From positions 1 to 29,377 of the IMG/VR virus record IMGVR_UViG_3300039412_000015: a stretch of 29,377 bases of DNA; one strand, 5' to 3'. The position numbers and the translations under genes were made by a program. The stretch comes from a virus. This document shows, one piece after another, positions 1 to 6,482 of this stretch. Position 1 is the first letter of the stretch; each line of letters starts with the position of its first letter. A model generated the notes under the pieces. That model worked only from the letters and a program-made list of their open reading frames with translations. It was not told the DNA's origin and did not search any database.

Positions 1-1
1 A

Positions 2-244
2 ATTAAATACCGATGCGGCCTTAGCGTCTTTCGAGAATGGGTTTGCCTTGACCATCCAGGAGAAGCCGGCCAAATCGCACAAGAATGGTGGAAAAAAAGA
101 TTCCAAAACAAAAACAAAGTCACGGTCAACGAAGCACTCCAAAATATGTTCGTTTCGCAAACGCTCCTCGACTACACAAAAACGATCACAGTAGTTCGTA
201 AGGGTAAATATTTCCAGATAATTGGGTATAACAAATCTATATGA
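2..244 (+). CDS. C-terminal end of phage DEAD/DEAH-box helicase (5' truncated by window)
   Basis: The frame is open from the window edge to a TGA at 242-244 and shows 80 residues. It contains the phrase YRCGLSVFREWVCLDHPG, then an EWWKKR stretch, then a VNEAL segment and a closing GKYFQIIGY. I know this order (YRCGL..REWVCLEH, a WW pair, then GKYxxI) from the C-terminal tail of DEAD/DEAH helicases in many phage replication operons. The ATPase motifs would lie outside the window, so the family call rests on the tail alone. The next gene starts inside its stop (ATGA overlap), which places it in the same early operon as the primase. It would be expected to unwind DNA during phage replication. 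Confidence 0.7.
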   Translation: MKYRCGLSVFREWVCLDHPGEAGQIAQEWWKKRFQNKNKVTVNEALQNMFVSQTLLDYTKTITVVRKGKYFQIIGYNKSI

Positions 245-420
245 AAAAGAAAAATTTAATGGCATATATTTCTAAGTTTGATCTTGTGGGGGGGATTCAT
301 TATTTTGTAAGTTTTCAACCATTTACTCCGCGATTAGGGAAAAAATTTAATCATTATAAAGATGCTAGGAAGTATGCTTTAAGACACGTTTACGTAAAAA
401 ATTTAAATAGCTATTGTTAA
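241..420 (+). CDS. Small hypothetical protein, 59 aa
   Basis: This short frame begins with ATG inside the helicase stop (ATGA at 241-244) and ends at TAA 418-420, where the primase ATG overlaps it (TAATG). The protein is basic (starts MKKKNLMAYISKF, ends HVYVKNLNSYC), with a Tyr/Phe-rich core and no Cys pairs, signal peptide or membrane segment. I do not recognise a family. Support comes from exact packing between two real genes: without it there would be a 170-bp hole in an operon that otherwise has none. It may be a nucleic-acid-binding accessory of replication, but only its charge suggests that. Confidence 0.6.
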   Translation: MKKKNLMAYISKFDLVGGIHYFVSFQPFTPRLGKKFNHYKDARKYALRHVYVKNLNSYC

Positions 421-2693
421 TGAACCAACTCCTTGAAGCTGCATTAAGCTACGCCAATATCGGTTGGCATATATTTCCGCTTGTTCCCAAGCAAAAGGTT
501 CCGCTTACTGAACATGGCGTAAAAGACGCTACTGTCGATACAATACAAATTAGAGAGTGGTGGTCTAAATGGCCTAATGCAAATATAGGTTTAGCCTGTG
601 GTGAAAAAAGCGGAGTTTATATAATTGATGTTGATGTAGATTTAGAAAAAGGAATAAATGGTCTTGAATCATTAAAAGAATTTCCTCCCTTACCAGAAAC
701 AGTTAAACAATTTACTCCTAGGGGTGGCTTTCATGCGTTTTTCAAAACTAACAACCCGCCAGCTAATCGCAATAGTTTCCGTCCCGGCCTCGATATTCGC
801 GGTTCTGGCTACTATGTGGTCCTTGCCCCTAGCGTGCATCCTAACGGCGGTCGGTATTGCTGGTGTGATAGCTGCTTATCAGGAGATATTGTCTTAGCCG
901 AATACCCCGATTTCATGCGTCCTGTAACGCGGGCACCGTGGGCCTGTTCGGCTATGGCAAAAGACGCTACAAGCGTTTCGGTGCCCGCTCCTTTAGATAT
1001 TTTACAACGTGCAAGTTTGTATCTTGCCCAATGTGACCCAGCCATACAGGGTCAAGCCGGTCACGATAAGTTATTGTGGGCCGCTACTGCTTTAGTTCAC
1101 GGGTTTCAATTGTCAGACAACCAAACTTATGATTTACTTACAAGGGAATATAACCCTCGTTGTGTCCCTCCCTGGGATTTAAGCAATAAAAAAGATCAGA
1201 AAGACTTTGAACGTAAAATATCGGAAGCAAGAAAACTTACACCACAACATCAGAAAGGATGGTTGTTAAATGAACGAACTACTTGTGATTCTCTTTGCAC
1301 TATTGATATTGATAAATTGGTTTCAAACCAGAATACAATTACACATTGCGGAAAATCTACAATTTATTCATCAACAGTTGATCCAACAGCGTCCATCGCA
1401 CATAGATTATGTTCCACCCGAAAATATGAATTAGATTTCCTTTGCCAACCAACTGGATTATTAGGAGAAATTTGTTCATGGATAAATTCGACATCGCTAA
1501 AGGCACAGCCATTTTTATCTTTGGCCTGCACCCTCGCTTTTTTGGGTGCTCTCTTTGGGAGAAAGATCAAGGACCAACTTGGAAGCCGGACTAACTTATA
1601 TTGTATGGGAGTAGCTCAATCGAGTGCGGGGAAAGCCCATGCTATGAATCAGATTCGGAAGATTTGCATGGAAGCCGGGATCATAGAGATACTGGGTGGT
1701 GATGATATTGCCTCCGATGCTGCTATAGAAGAAAGAATGAGTAGAGTCGAATCTACCCTTTTTTTGTGGGATGAAATCGGCCATTTACTTACTCATATAA
1801 AATCCGGGGCAAGTAAGCATTTATCCCAAGTTGTTTCTTTGCTAATGAAATTATATTCTGCTGCCGGCAGCAGTTATTGCGGGAAAGAGTACGCAGAACA
1901 AGGAAAACAGCGTACAATTATACAACCGTGTTGTTGTATTTATGGCACATCTACACTAGAGCGATTTGCTACAGGAATTACACAAGCAGAATTGCAAGAT
2001 GGTTGGTTAAGTAGATGCTTAGTATTTCATTCTCCCGAAAATCCGATCAAATGTCGAGATAGACCAGACTCGACAGTACCTAAGTCTATTATAGATCAAG
2101 TTCAAAAATGGTATCATAGACAAATTGGACCTGAAAATGATGGACATACACTTGACCCTTTTATTTCTCCGAGTTATACTAAACCTATCCCACAACAAAT
2201 TATAGTTTCAACTGACAATGAAGCCGAAAAAATCTTTATCGAATGCGACAATGAAAGTATCAAATATGGAAAAGAACAACCAGCACTTAATTGTCTCTGG
2301 GGAAAAGCTGAAGAGAACGCTAGAAGAATTGCTCTTATTATTGCCGCTGGAGAAAGATATACTGACTTACGAATTTCTTCCGCAAATGCTGATTATGCGT
2401 GTAGGCTCAATAAATATTTACTTATAGATTTTGAAAAAAAGATTGTGCCAGAAATAGTAGCTGGTGAACTTGATAGCAGGAAGAGAAAGTTAGTTTCTAT
2501 TATCGAAAAGAAAGGGGAAAAGGGTTGTGGCAAACGAGATTTAACTCGTAACTCACAGTGGACCAACCAAAAACAACGTAATGATCTAATTTCCGATCTT
2601 ATTGAAGCCGGAGAAATTGAACAGCAATTAGATAAAGCAGGGCATTTAAAATATTGGACAACGGAATACTTTTTGAAATTGGAGAAGAAATGA
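420..2693 (+). CDS. Bifunctional primase-polymerase / helicase fusion (AEP prim-pol N-terminus, P-loop C-terminus)
   Basis: This is a replicative priming enzyme of 757 aa. Residues about 8-165 match the prim-pol (AEP) domain: GWHIFPL near the start, the acidic IIDVDVD metal motif near 70, PRGGFHAFF near 102-108 and LDIRGSGYYVVLAPS near 124. Residues about 210-275 look like a primase C-terminal helical domain (LLTREYNPRCVPPW). Residues about 345-460 form a P-loop segment: GVAQSSAGKAHA as Walker A, then LFLWDE as Walker B. The C-terminus (about 690-740) resembles a winged helix. The Walker A Lys is followed by Ala, not Ser/Thr. I chose ATG 420 (TAATG overlap with the preceding stop) over the in-frame TTG at 414. 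The protein should synthesise primers and unwind the fork together with the helicase upstream. Confidence 0.88.
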   Translation: MNQLLEAALSYANIGWHIFPLVPKQKVPLTEHGVKDATVDTIQIREWWSKWPNANIGLACGEKSGVYIIDVDVDLEKGINGLESLKEFPPLPETVKQFTPRGGFHAFFKTNNPPANRNSFRPGLDIRGSGYYVVLAPSVHPNGGRYCWCDSCLSGDIVLAEYPDFMRPVTRAPWACSAMAKDATSVSVPAPLDILQRASLYLAQCDPAIQGQAGHDKLLWAATALVHGFQLSDNQTYDLLTREYNPRCVPPWDLSNKKDQKDFERKISEARKLTPQHQKGWLLNERTTCDSLCTIDIDKLVSNQNTITHCGKSTIYSSTVDPTASIAHRLCSTRKYELDFLCQPTGLLGEICSWINSTSLKAQPFLSLACTLAFLGALFGRKIKDQLGSRTNLYCMGVAQSSAGKAHAMNQIRKICMEAGIIEILGGDDIASDAAIEERMSRVESTLFLWDEIGHLLTHIKSGASKHLSQVVSLLMKLYSAAGSSYCGKEYAEQGKQRTIIQPCCCIYGTSTLERFATGITQAELQDGWLSRCLVFHSPENPIKCRDRPDSTVPKSIIDQVQKWYHRQIGPENDGHTLDPFISPSYTKPIPQQIIVSTDNEAEKIFIECDNESIKYGKEQPALNCLWGKAEENARRIALIIAAGERYTDLRISSANADYACRLNKYLLIDFEKKIVPEIVAGELDSRKRKLVSIIEKKGEKGCGKRDLTRNSQWTNQKQRNDLISDLIEAGEIEQQLDKAGHLKYWTTEYFLKLEKK

Positions 2694-2857
2694 GTAAAGA
2701 TTTTGTTACAAAAATTGAGGAAATAGTAGAATCAATTTCGCTAAATCCTACACAGCTAAACCTAGCCCATTGTTTTTTATTGGGGAGTTATTTAATTGCA
2801 AATGCCGTTAGGGAAACTTCTATAGAAATAGAATGTGATGACATATATGATGTCTGA
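2690..2857 (+). CDS. Small hypothetical protein, 55 aa
   Basis: ATG 2690 overlaps the primase TGA (ATGA) and has a GGAG Shine-Dalgarno at 2681-2684. The frame can be extended upstream to 2654, but that would run inside the primase gene and lacks a good ribosome site, so 2690 is preferred. The protein is helical and acidic (MSKDFVTKIEEIVESIS at the start, ECDDIYDV at the end), with a hydrophobic middle (AHCFLLGSYLIANAV) that is too short and interrupted for a confident membrane helix. The family is unknown. It overlaps the start of the RusA-like gene, so the three are probably translated in a coupled way. Confidence 0.6.
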   Translation: MSKDFVTKIEEIVESISLNPTQLNLAHCFLLGSYLIANAVRETSIEIECDDIYDV

Positions 2858-3233
2858 AGAAATAACCATTATACTTCCGCTTCCTAATAAAGTTTTACAA
2901 CCGAACTTTACTATTGGAAGTTTTGGTGGTCGTATGATGAAGGCAGCAGCAGCAAAGAAATATCGCCGACTAGCAAGAGAAGCAATTGAAGCAGAACAAC
3001 TTGAAACATTGCCTTGGAAGAAAATATTTGTACAAGCTACTTTTCATTATAAAACAAGGCGAAGGAGAGATACGGATAATGCAATGGGAGCTTTAAAATC
3101 CGCCTATGATGGTATTATTGAATCAGGTCTTATACCAGATGATACCCCAAATTATATGAAACGAAAAGAACCAGATTTTAAACTTGACAAAGAATTTCCA
3201 CGAGTTATACTAACAATTACGAGGTTAGAATAA
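2850..3233 (+). CDS. rusA: RusA-family Holliday junction resolvase
   Basis: A homodimeric, Mg-dependent endonuclease that cuts four-way DNA junctions. The C-terminal half carries the RusA signature: RRRDTDNAMGALKSAYDGI followed by LIPDDT. The family's catalytic Asp residues sit in the D-x-DN and DD segments. The N-terminus is the family's usual beta strand with Pro (ITIILPLPNK). Length (127 aa from ATG 2850) is normal for RusA (about 120). The start is uncertain: GTG 2835, ATG 2838, ATG 2847 and ATG 2850 are all in frame and none has a strong ribosome site. I chose 2850 because the product then begins right at the conserved strand. In this operon it would process branched replication or recombination intermediates before packaging. 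Confidence 0.88.
   Translation: MSEEITIILPLPNKVLQPNFTIGSFGGRMMKAAAAKKYRRLAREAIEAEQLETLPWKKIFVQATFHYKTRRRRDTDNAMGALKSAYDGIIESGLIPDDTPNYMKRKEPDFKLDKEFPRVILTITRLE
3184..3211 (+). promoter_or_regulatory. Strong sigma70-type promoter inside the RusA gene
   Basis: TTGACA at 3184-3189, a 16-bp spacer, then TATACT at 3206-3211. This is 6/6 in the -35 and 5/6 in the -10. Transcription would start near 3218, about 15 nt before the next ATG (3233), leaving room for the GAGG ribosome site at 3221-3224. The other strong promoter in the window (9229-9256, - strand) has the same -35, the same spacer length and the same -10. The site lies in coding sequence, so chance cannot be excluded. Confidence 0.6.
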
Positions 3234-3526
3234 TGGTAACACAAAAACAGGAAGGCGCAATAAGACACTATTCCGACTATTACACAACTGACTCGTGTAT
3301 TTCCGAAATTACTAAAGTAGACCAAAAGATAGTCGGCATTATACGCAGATATTATATTTTTACAACCGAACAAGAAAGGGAGAGGGTTGAAAAATTATTA
3401 AATGACAGTATTCCCGACGGGGCAATAGAAATTAAAACTAAAATTCCCTTGCATACGATACACACAATTAAAAATTATTTAAAATTTAAGGAGAAAAATG
3501 AAAAAGAAAAACCAAAAAATAAATAA
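3233..3526 (+). CDS. Hypothetical early protein, 97 aa
   Basis: ATG 3233 overlaps the RusA stop (TAATG) and has GAGG eight bases upstream. The protein is hydrophilic. It has a Tyr-rich N-terminal part (RHYSDYYTTDSC), a central IIRRYYIFTTEQERERVEKLL helix and a very Lys/Glu-rich C-terminus (KFKEKNEKEKPKNK) that overlaps the start of the next gene. I see no catalytic motif or Cys pair and do not recognise a family. It is the first gene downstream of the internal promoter at 3184-3211, so it and the genes after it may be expressed more strongly, or at a different time, than the replication genes upstream. Confidence 0.65.
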   Translation: MVTQKQEGAIRHYSDYYTTDSCISEITKVDQKIVGIIRRYYIFTTEQERERVEKLLNDSIPDGAIEIKTKIPLHTIHTIKNYLKFKEKNEKEKPKNK

Positions 3527-4346
3527 TCTCATTATAGTAAGTGATTTGCATTGCGGGTGTCGGCTTGGCTTATGTCCAGCAAATAGAATAAAACTCGATG
3601 ACGGAGGTGAATATTTTGCTTCTGAAATACAAAATAAAGTATGGACATGGTGGAGGGAATTTTGGAATATATGGGTTCCCGAAGCAACTAAAGGCGAACC
3701 TTTTGCAGTTTGTATAAATGGAGATGTAATTGATGGGGTACACCACAATTCTACAACTCAAATTAGTCATAATCTTCAGGATCAAAAACGTATTGCAATT
3801 GTAGTATTAAAGCCAATTGTAAAATTATGCGAAGGCCGATTTTACATGGTTAGAGGAACTAAGGTCCATGTCGGCGAAAGTGGTTGTGACGAAGAAAACA
3901 TTGCAGAACAATTAGGAGCGATACCAGACGAAGAGGGTCGGTATGCTCGCTGGGAACTTTGGTGTCGCATTGGTAAGGGACTTGTACATTGTATGCACCA
4001 CATAGGAACTACAGGAAGCGCACATTATGAATCAACAGCAGTTACTAAAGAGCTTACCGAATCTTACACTCAGGCAGGTAGGAATAGACTTGAGCCGCCA
4101 GATGTCGTGGTCCGATCACATCGTCATAGACATATTGAAGTTCGCGTACCAACATCTCTCGGATATGGTATATCATTTGTTACGGCAGGGTGGCAACTGC
4201 GGACTCCCTTTGCCTACAAAATTCCTGGAGGAAGAGTAATGACTCCGCAAATCGGAGGAAGCCTAATTCGTCAAGGTGACGAAGATTTATTCACGCGACA
4301 CAAAATTTGGGATATTGGTCGCAGTAAAGTAGTGGAGAATTTATAA
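3498..4346 (+). CDS. Calcineurin-like metallophosphoesterase, 282 aa
   Basis: A two-metal phosphoesterase. The family's motifs appear in order: SDLH at residues 15-18, INGDVIDG around 73-80, RGTKVHVG around 119-126 in place of the usual GN(H/D), HCMHH around 164-168 and SHRHRH around 207-212. The five His/Asp clusters would bind the dimetal centre. The altered third motif still has His124 but lacks the usual Asn, which may change substrate use. The start has a good ribosome site (AAGGAG before ATG 3498) and overlaps the preceding gene by 29 bases. Phage relatives are thought to act on nucleotides, DNA ends or RNA. The substrate here cannot be read from sequence. No signal peptide, so probably cytoplasmic. 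Confidence 0.82.
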   Translation: MKKKNQKINNLIIVSDLHCGCRLGLCPANRIKLDDGGEYFASEIQNKVWTWWREFWNIWVPEATKGEPFAVCINGDVIDGVHHNSTTQISHNLQDQKRIAIVVLKPIVKLCEGRFYMVRGTKVHVGESGCDEENIAEQLGAIPDEEGRYARWELWCRIGKGLVHCMHHIGTTGSAHYESTAVTKELTESYTQAGRNRLEPPDVVVRSHRHRHIEVRVPTSLGYGISFVTAGWQLRTPFAYKIPGGRVMTPQIGGSLIRQGDEDLFTRHKIWDIGRSKVVENL

Positions 4347-4642
4347 TGGTATATAACAAAAAAAAGAAAAAATTTATTCCATATAAGGAATTTGAAGATG
4401 AAATTTCAAAAGAAGTAGAATCTGAAATTTCTTTATCTGAATGGCAGGAAGCGTTAAACGTAAACCAACCAAATGATTCTGGAAATACGATTACAGAACT
4501 ATCCGAAATGCTTAATTTATCAAGATCATCATTACGGAAGCGTCTTAAACGAGGAGTTAAAGAGGGTTGCATAAAATCAGGATGCGCTATGCGTAATAAC
4601 CGTGTTCACGAAGTATACCAAATAATTAAGAAAGGGAAATAA
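4346..4642 (+). CDS. Winged-helix/HTH DNA-binding protein, 98 aa
   Basis: Residues about 50-95 form a helix-turn-helix with a likely wing: NTITELSEMLNLSRSSLRKR is followed by a Lys/Arg-rich turn and CAMRNNRVHEVYQI as the wing strand. The N-terminal third is strongly charged (KKKKKFIPYKEFEDEISKEVE). ATG 4346 overlaps the phosphoesterase stop (TAATG), with GGAG just upstream. It could regulate the early-to-late switch or be a DNA-binding accessory of replication. No operator can be assigned. It is the only obvious DNA-binding regulator candidate in the window. Confidence 0.65.
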   Translation: MVYNKKKKKFIPYKEFEDEISKEVESEISLSEWQEALNVNQPNDSGNTITELSEMLNLSRSSLRKRLKRGVKEGCIKSGCAMRNNRVHEVYQIIKKGK

Positions 4643-4643
4643 T

Positions 4644-5105
4644 ATGGAACCAGACCCAAGACCTCCTTATACACAACAAAATCACGAGGACTTTTGCAAA
4701 GAAGTTATACGTAGATTCGATACTGGAGCAACACGAGATACAGATGAAGGAAAATTAGACTTCGAAGGGTTTTTAAGTCCGTTAGTACTAGAACGATATG
4801 CCCAATATATGAATAAGCATCGCAAGCAATCGGATGGCAAACTGCGAGATAGCGATAATTGGCAAAAGGGAATTCCTTTGAAGGCTTATATCAAGTCTCT
4901 TTGGCGGCATTTTTTCGATCTATGGAAAATTCATCGTGGAGCCAATTGTCCAATCTATGACAAGAAAGATGGACATTTAATTACCGCACCAGAAGCATTA
5001 TGCGCCATTATATTCAATGCTTCCGGATACTTACATGAGTTGTTAAAGCCGAAAGAACCTACGTATTACGAATTACGCGACAGGGTATTAGGAGAAATGA
5101 AGTAA
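4644..5105 (+). CDS. DUF5664-type dATP/dGTP diphosphohydrolase-like protein, 153 aa
   Basis: The protein shows a recurrent phage signature: RFDTGATRD and a K-x-DFEG near the start, LSPLVLERYAQYMNKH, then RDSDNWQKGIP, then SLWRHFFDLW, and an acidic GHLITAPEALCAIIFNASGYL helix. I recall this as the DUF5664 (PF18909) family, named dATP/dGTP diphosphohydrolase in databases. From memory, the all-helical arrangement with conserved Asp/Glu and RH is compatible with a nucleotide-binding fold. Activity has not been shown for this protein. A purine-rich site (AAAGGGAAATAAT) precedes ATG 4644. It sits beside a deoxyribosyltransferase-like gene, so the two may act on the phage deoxynucleotide pool. Confidence 0.75.
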   Translation: MEPDPRPPYTQQNHEDFCKEVIRRFDTGATRDTDEGKLDFEGFLSPLVLERYAQYMNKHRKQSDGKLRDSDNWQKGIPLKAYIKSLWRHFFDLWKIHRGANCPIYDKKDGHLITAPEALCAIIFNASGYLHELLKPKEPTYYELRDRVLGEMK

Positions 5106-5377
5106 TGCCATACATTAAACAAGACCGACGTGACAAGATGGACAATCTCATCAATGTAATTATAGATGAGATTGATAGGGGAGATTGTCCTGAAGGCGAA
5201 GTAAATTATGTTATATCCAGAATTGCTTCGCGCGTTTTATCGGGTCCAAGATATAAGGATATTTCTGTTGTAGTCGCAGCTTTTGAGTGCGCAAAATTGG
5301 AGTTCTATCGTAGAGTTGCATCTAAATTAGAAGATCAGGCAATACAACGTAACGGAGATATTAAAGAGTATGAATAA
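5105..5377 (+). CDS. Small conserved phage protein, 90 aa (DUF6899-like)
   Basis: The start MPYIKQDRRDKMD, the middle EVNYVISRIASRVL and the end AKLEFYRRVASKLEDQAIQRNGDI match a pattern I recall from many phage genomes next to DUF5664-like genes, probably DUF6899. I could not check the accession. The protein looks entirely alpha-helical, has no catalytic motif and has no known function. ATG 5105 overlaps the preceding TAA (TAATG), with AGGAG about ten bases upstream. Its conserved partnership with a nucleotide-metabolism gene suggests a role in the same process, perhaps as a subunit or regulator; that is inference only. Confidence 0.7.
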   Translation: MPYIKQDRRDKMDNLINVIIDEIDRGDCPEGEVNYVISRIASRVLSGPRYKDISVVVAAFECAKLEFYRRVASKLEDQAIQRNGDIKEYE

Positions 5378-5828
5378 CATTTATTTAGCAGGGCCAATTC
5401 AGGGTTTAAGACATGGAGAAGCAGAATCTTGGAGAAAACAAATTATACGTTTACTAGATGATGCTAGTTCTGAAGTTAATTGCTTATCGCCAATGCGTGC
5501 AAAAGATAAGTTAAGAAATGTAGGCGTGATAAACACAGCCTATGAAGAACTTGGATGTTTATATTCTGCACATGGTATTATGTCCAGGGATTTCCACGAT
5601 TGTACAACTTCTTCTATGGTAATATTTAATTTCCTTGGCGCAAAAAAAATTAGCGTAGGCACTGTGATGGAATTGGCGTGGGCGTATCAGGCACGTATTC
5701 CTACTGTGGTGATTATAGAAAAAGAAGGTAATATACACGAACATCCGATGGTTAACGAAGCCATTAACTTTCGCGTAGATTCGATTGAAGAGGCAGTTGA
5801 AGTTGCACTTTCGGTTTTGGGATTATAA
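5370..5828 (+). CDS. Nucleoside 2-deoxyribosyltransferase-like protein, 152 aa
   Basis: The protein opens with IYLAGPIQGLRHGEAESWR, typical of the Rossmann-like nucleoside 2-deoxyribosyltransferase fold (YLAGP loop). The later DFHDCTTSSMVIFNF strand and the SVGTVMELAWAYQARIPTVVI segment carry the Asp and the Glu that in this family contact deoxyribose and act as nucleophile (Glu in the G-T-x-x-E-L motif). The length matches the family (about 150 aa). Likely reaction: transfer of deoxyribose between bases, or hydrolysis of a deoxynucleoside monophosphate. The start overlaps the preceding gene by eight bases. Alternative: a related TIR-like or DUF4406 nucleotide-binding protein with a different substrate. 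Confidence 0.8.
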   Translation: MNNIYLAGPIQGLRHGEAESWRKQIIRLLDDASSEVNCLSPMRAKDKLRNVGVINTAYEELGCLYSAHGIMSRDFHDCTTSSMVIFNFLGAKKISVGTVMELAWAYQARIPTVVIIEKEGNIHEHPMVNEAINFRVDSIEEAVEVALSVLGL

Positions 5829-5829
5829 T

Positions 5830-6147
5830 ATGACTACACATCAATGGCGTAAATTGACAAGATGGATTAGAAAAGTTTTCCCTGTAGCTTCAAGAGTAAT
5901 TTTAAAGCGCAGAAAAATAAAAAAGAATTGTGCCGTAAGAACCGTTCATTCCATCCCGTCTTATCCTTATGCTATTTTTAGGCTTTATATAAATTCTAAT
6001 GCAACTGTAATAGAGCAAACAGATGCTTTATTGCATGAGTGGGCACATATCCTATCGGAAGAAGAAACGCATTCTCATGCCGGTAATTGGGGAATATTAC
6101 ACGGTAAAATAATTGAAGAGTGGGGTAATATCTTTGGAAGCAAGTAA
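5830..6147 (+). CDS. HExxH zinc-metallopeptidase-like phage protein, 105 aa
   Basis: The C-terminal half contains LLHEWAHIL, an HExxH zincin motif, followed by EEETHSHAGNWGILHGKIIEEWG, which can supply the third ligand (His in HSHAGNWG or ILHG). The N-terminal half is basic (RKLTRWIRKVF, ILKRRKIKK). The frame extends upstream to 5785, but that portion lies inside the deoxyribosyltransferase gene; ATG 5830, two bases after its TAA, is preferred. Small phage proteins with HExxH and a following WG-x(3)-H are common and lack an assigned substrate. They resemble SprT/ImmA-type minimal zincins. It is the last clear gene of the early operon. Confidence 0.7.
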   Translation: MTTHQWRKLTRWIRKVFPVASRVILKRRKIKKNCAVRTVHSIPSYPYAIFRLYINSNATVIEQTDALLHEWAHILSEEETHSHAGNWGILHGKIIEEWGNIFGSK

Positions 6148-6148
6148 G

Positions 6149-6319
6149 ATGATTAAAGACCTCGCCAATCAACGATGTCTAATATGTGGTGAACTTCGCA
6201 AGTGGTGCCTATGTCAATGCAAAAAGCTTCCCGATAATACCGGGAAGCCTTCTGCTGAATCAAATCATAAGACTAGTCATCATCAAGAAGATCATCCAGC
6301 TTGTGACAAGCCTGCTTGA
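6149..6319 (+). CDS. Possible small zinc-ribbon-like protein, 56 aa, overlapping the opposing operon
   Basis: ATG 6149 follows the zincin stop by one base. The product starts MIKDLANQRCLICGEL and carries CxxC plus a C-x-C-x-C run (WCLCQC), then a His-rich tail. The N-terminal third looks like a genuine zinc-binding segment. The last 47 bases run antisense to the opposing gene at 6273-6479, and the middle is occupied by that operon's terminator hairpin (6226-6248), so codons in that part serve two purposes. It may be a real small protein whose tail is opportunistic, or an accidental frame. No family recognised. Confidence 0.4.
   Translation: MIKDLANQRCLICGELRKWCLCQCKKLPDNTGKPSAESNHKTSHHQEDHPACDKPA
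6221..6251 (-). terminator. Rho-independent terminator of the central minus-strand operon
   Basis: GCTTCCCG at 6226-6233 and CGGGAAGC at 6241-6248 form a perfect 8-bp stem with a 7-nt loop. Read on the minus strand, the stem is followed at once by five T (6225-6221). On the plus strand the hairpin is followed by a non-T-rich stretch, so it should work mainly for the minus-strand transcript. It lies 22 bases past the stop of the gene at 6273-6479 and sits at the convergence point of the two operons. Confidence 0.88.
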
Positions 6320-6479
6320 GCAAGTCGTAACCTGTTTTAAATCTATTGGCAACATCATCTTGACTGCCTGATACTTTGAACTTTGCATCTGATGTAGCCA
6401 TAAATCCTTCGATAAATATATCACACATTCCTATCAGTGTTTTCTCTTTAACTCGATTGATAATTTCTTGTTTATTCAT
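6273..6479 (-). CDS. Small acidic hypothetical protein, 68 aa
   Basis: Last gene of the central cassette. It starts at ATG 6479, just after the thioredoxin stop, and ends 22 bases before the terminator. The protein is helical: MNKQEIINRVKEK at the start, an FKTGYDLLKQACHKLDDLL helix and a DDD terminus. Two Cys residues (near 19 and 58) are not in a CxxC. No signal peptide, no membrane segment, no family recognised. Its place directly behind a membrane thioredoxin suggests a cytoplasmic partner or a small regulator of the cassette, but this is position only. Confidence 0.65.
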   Translation of the reverse strand: MNKQEIINRVKEKTLIGMCDIFIEGFMATSDAKFKVSGSQDDVANRFKTGYDLLKQACHKLDDLLDDD

Positions 6480-6482
6480 AGT

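Noticed and set aside
812-1784. Minus-strand open frames opposite the primase gene
   Set aside because: No ribosome sites, odd composition, and the plus-strand protein is clearly real.
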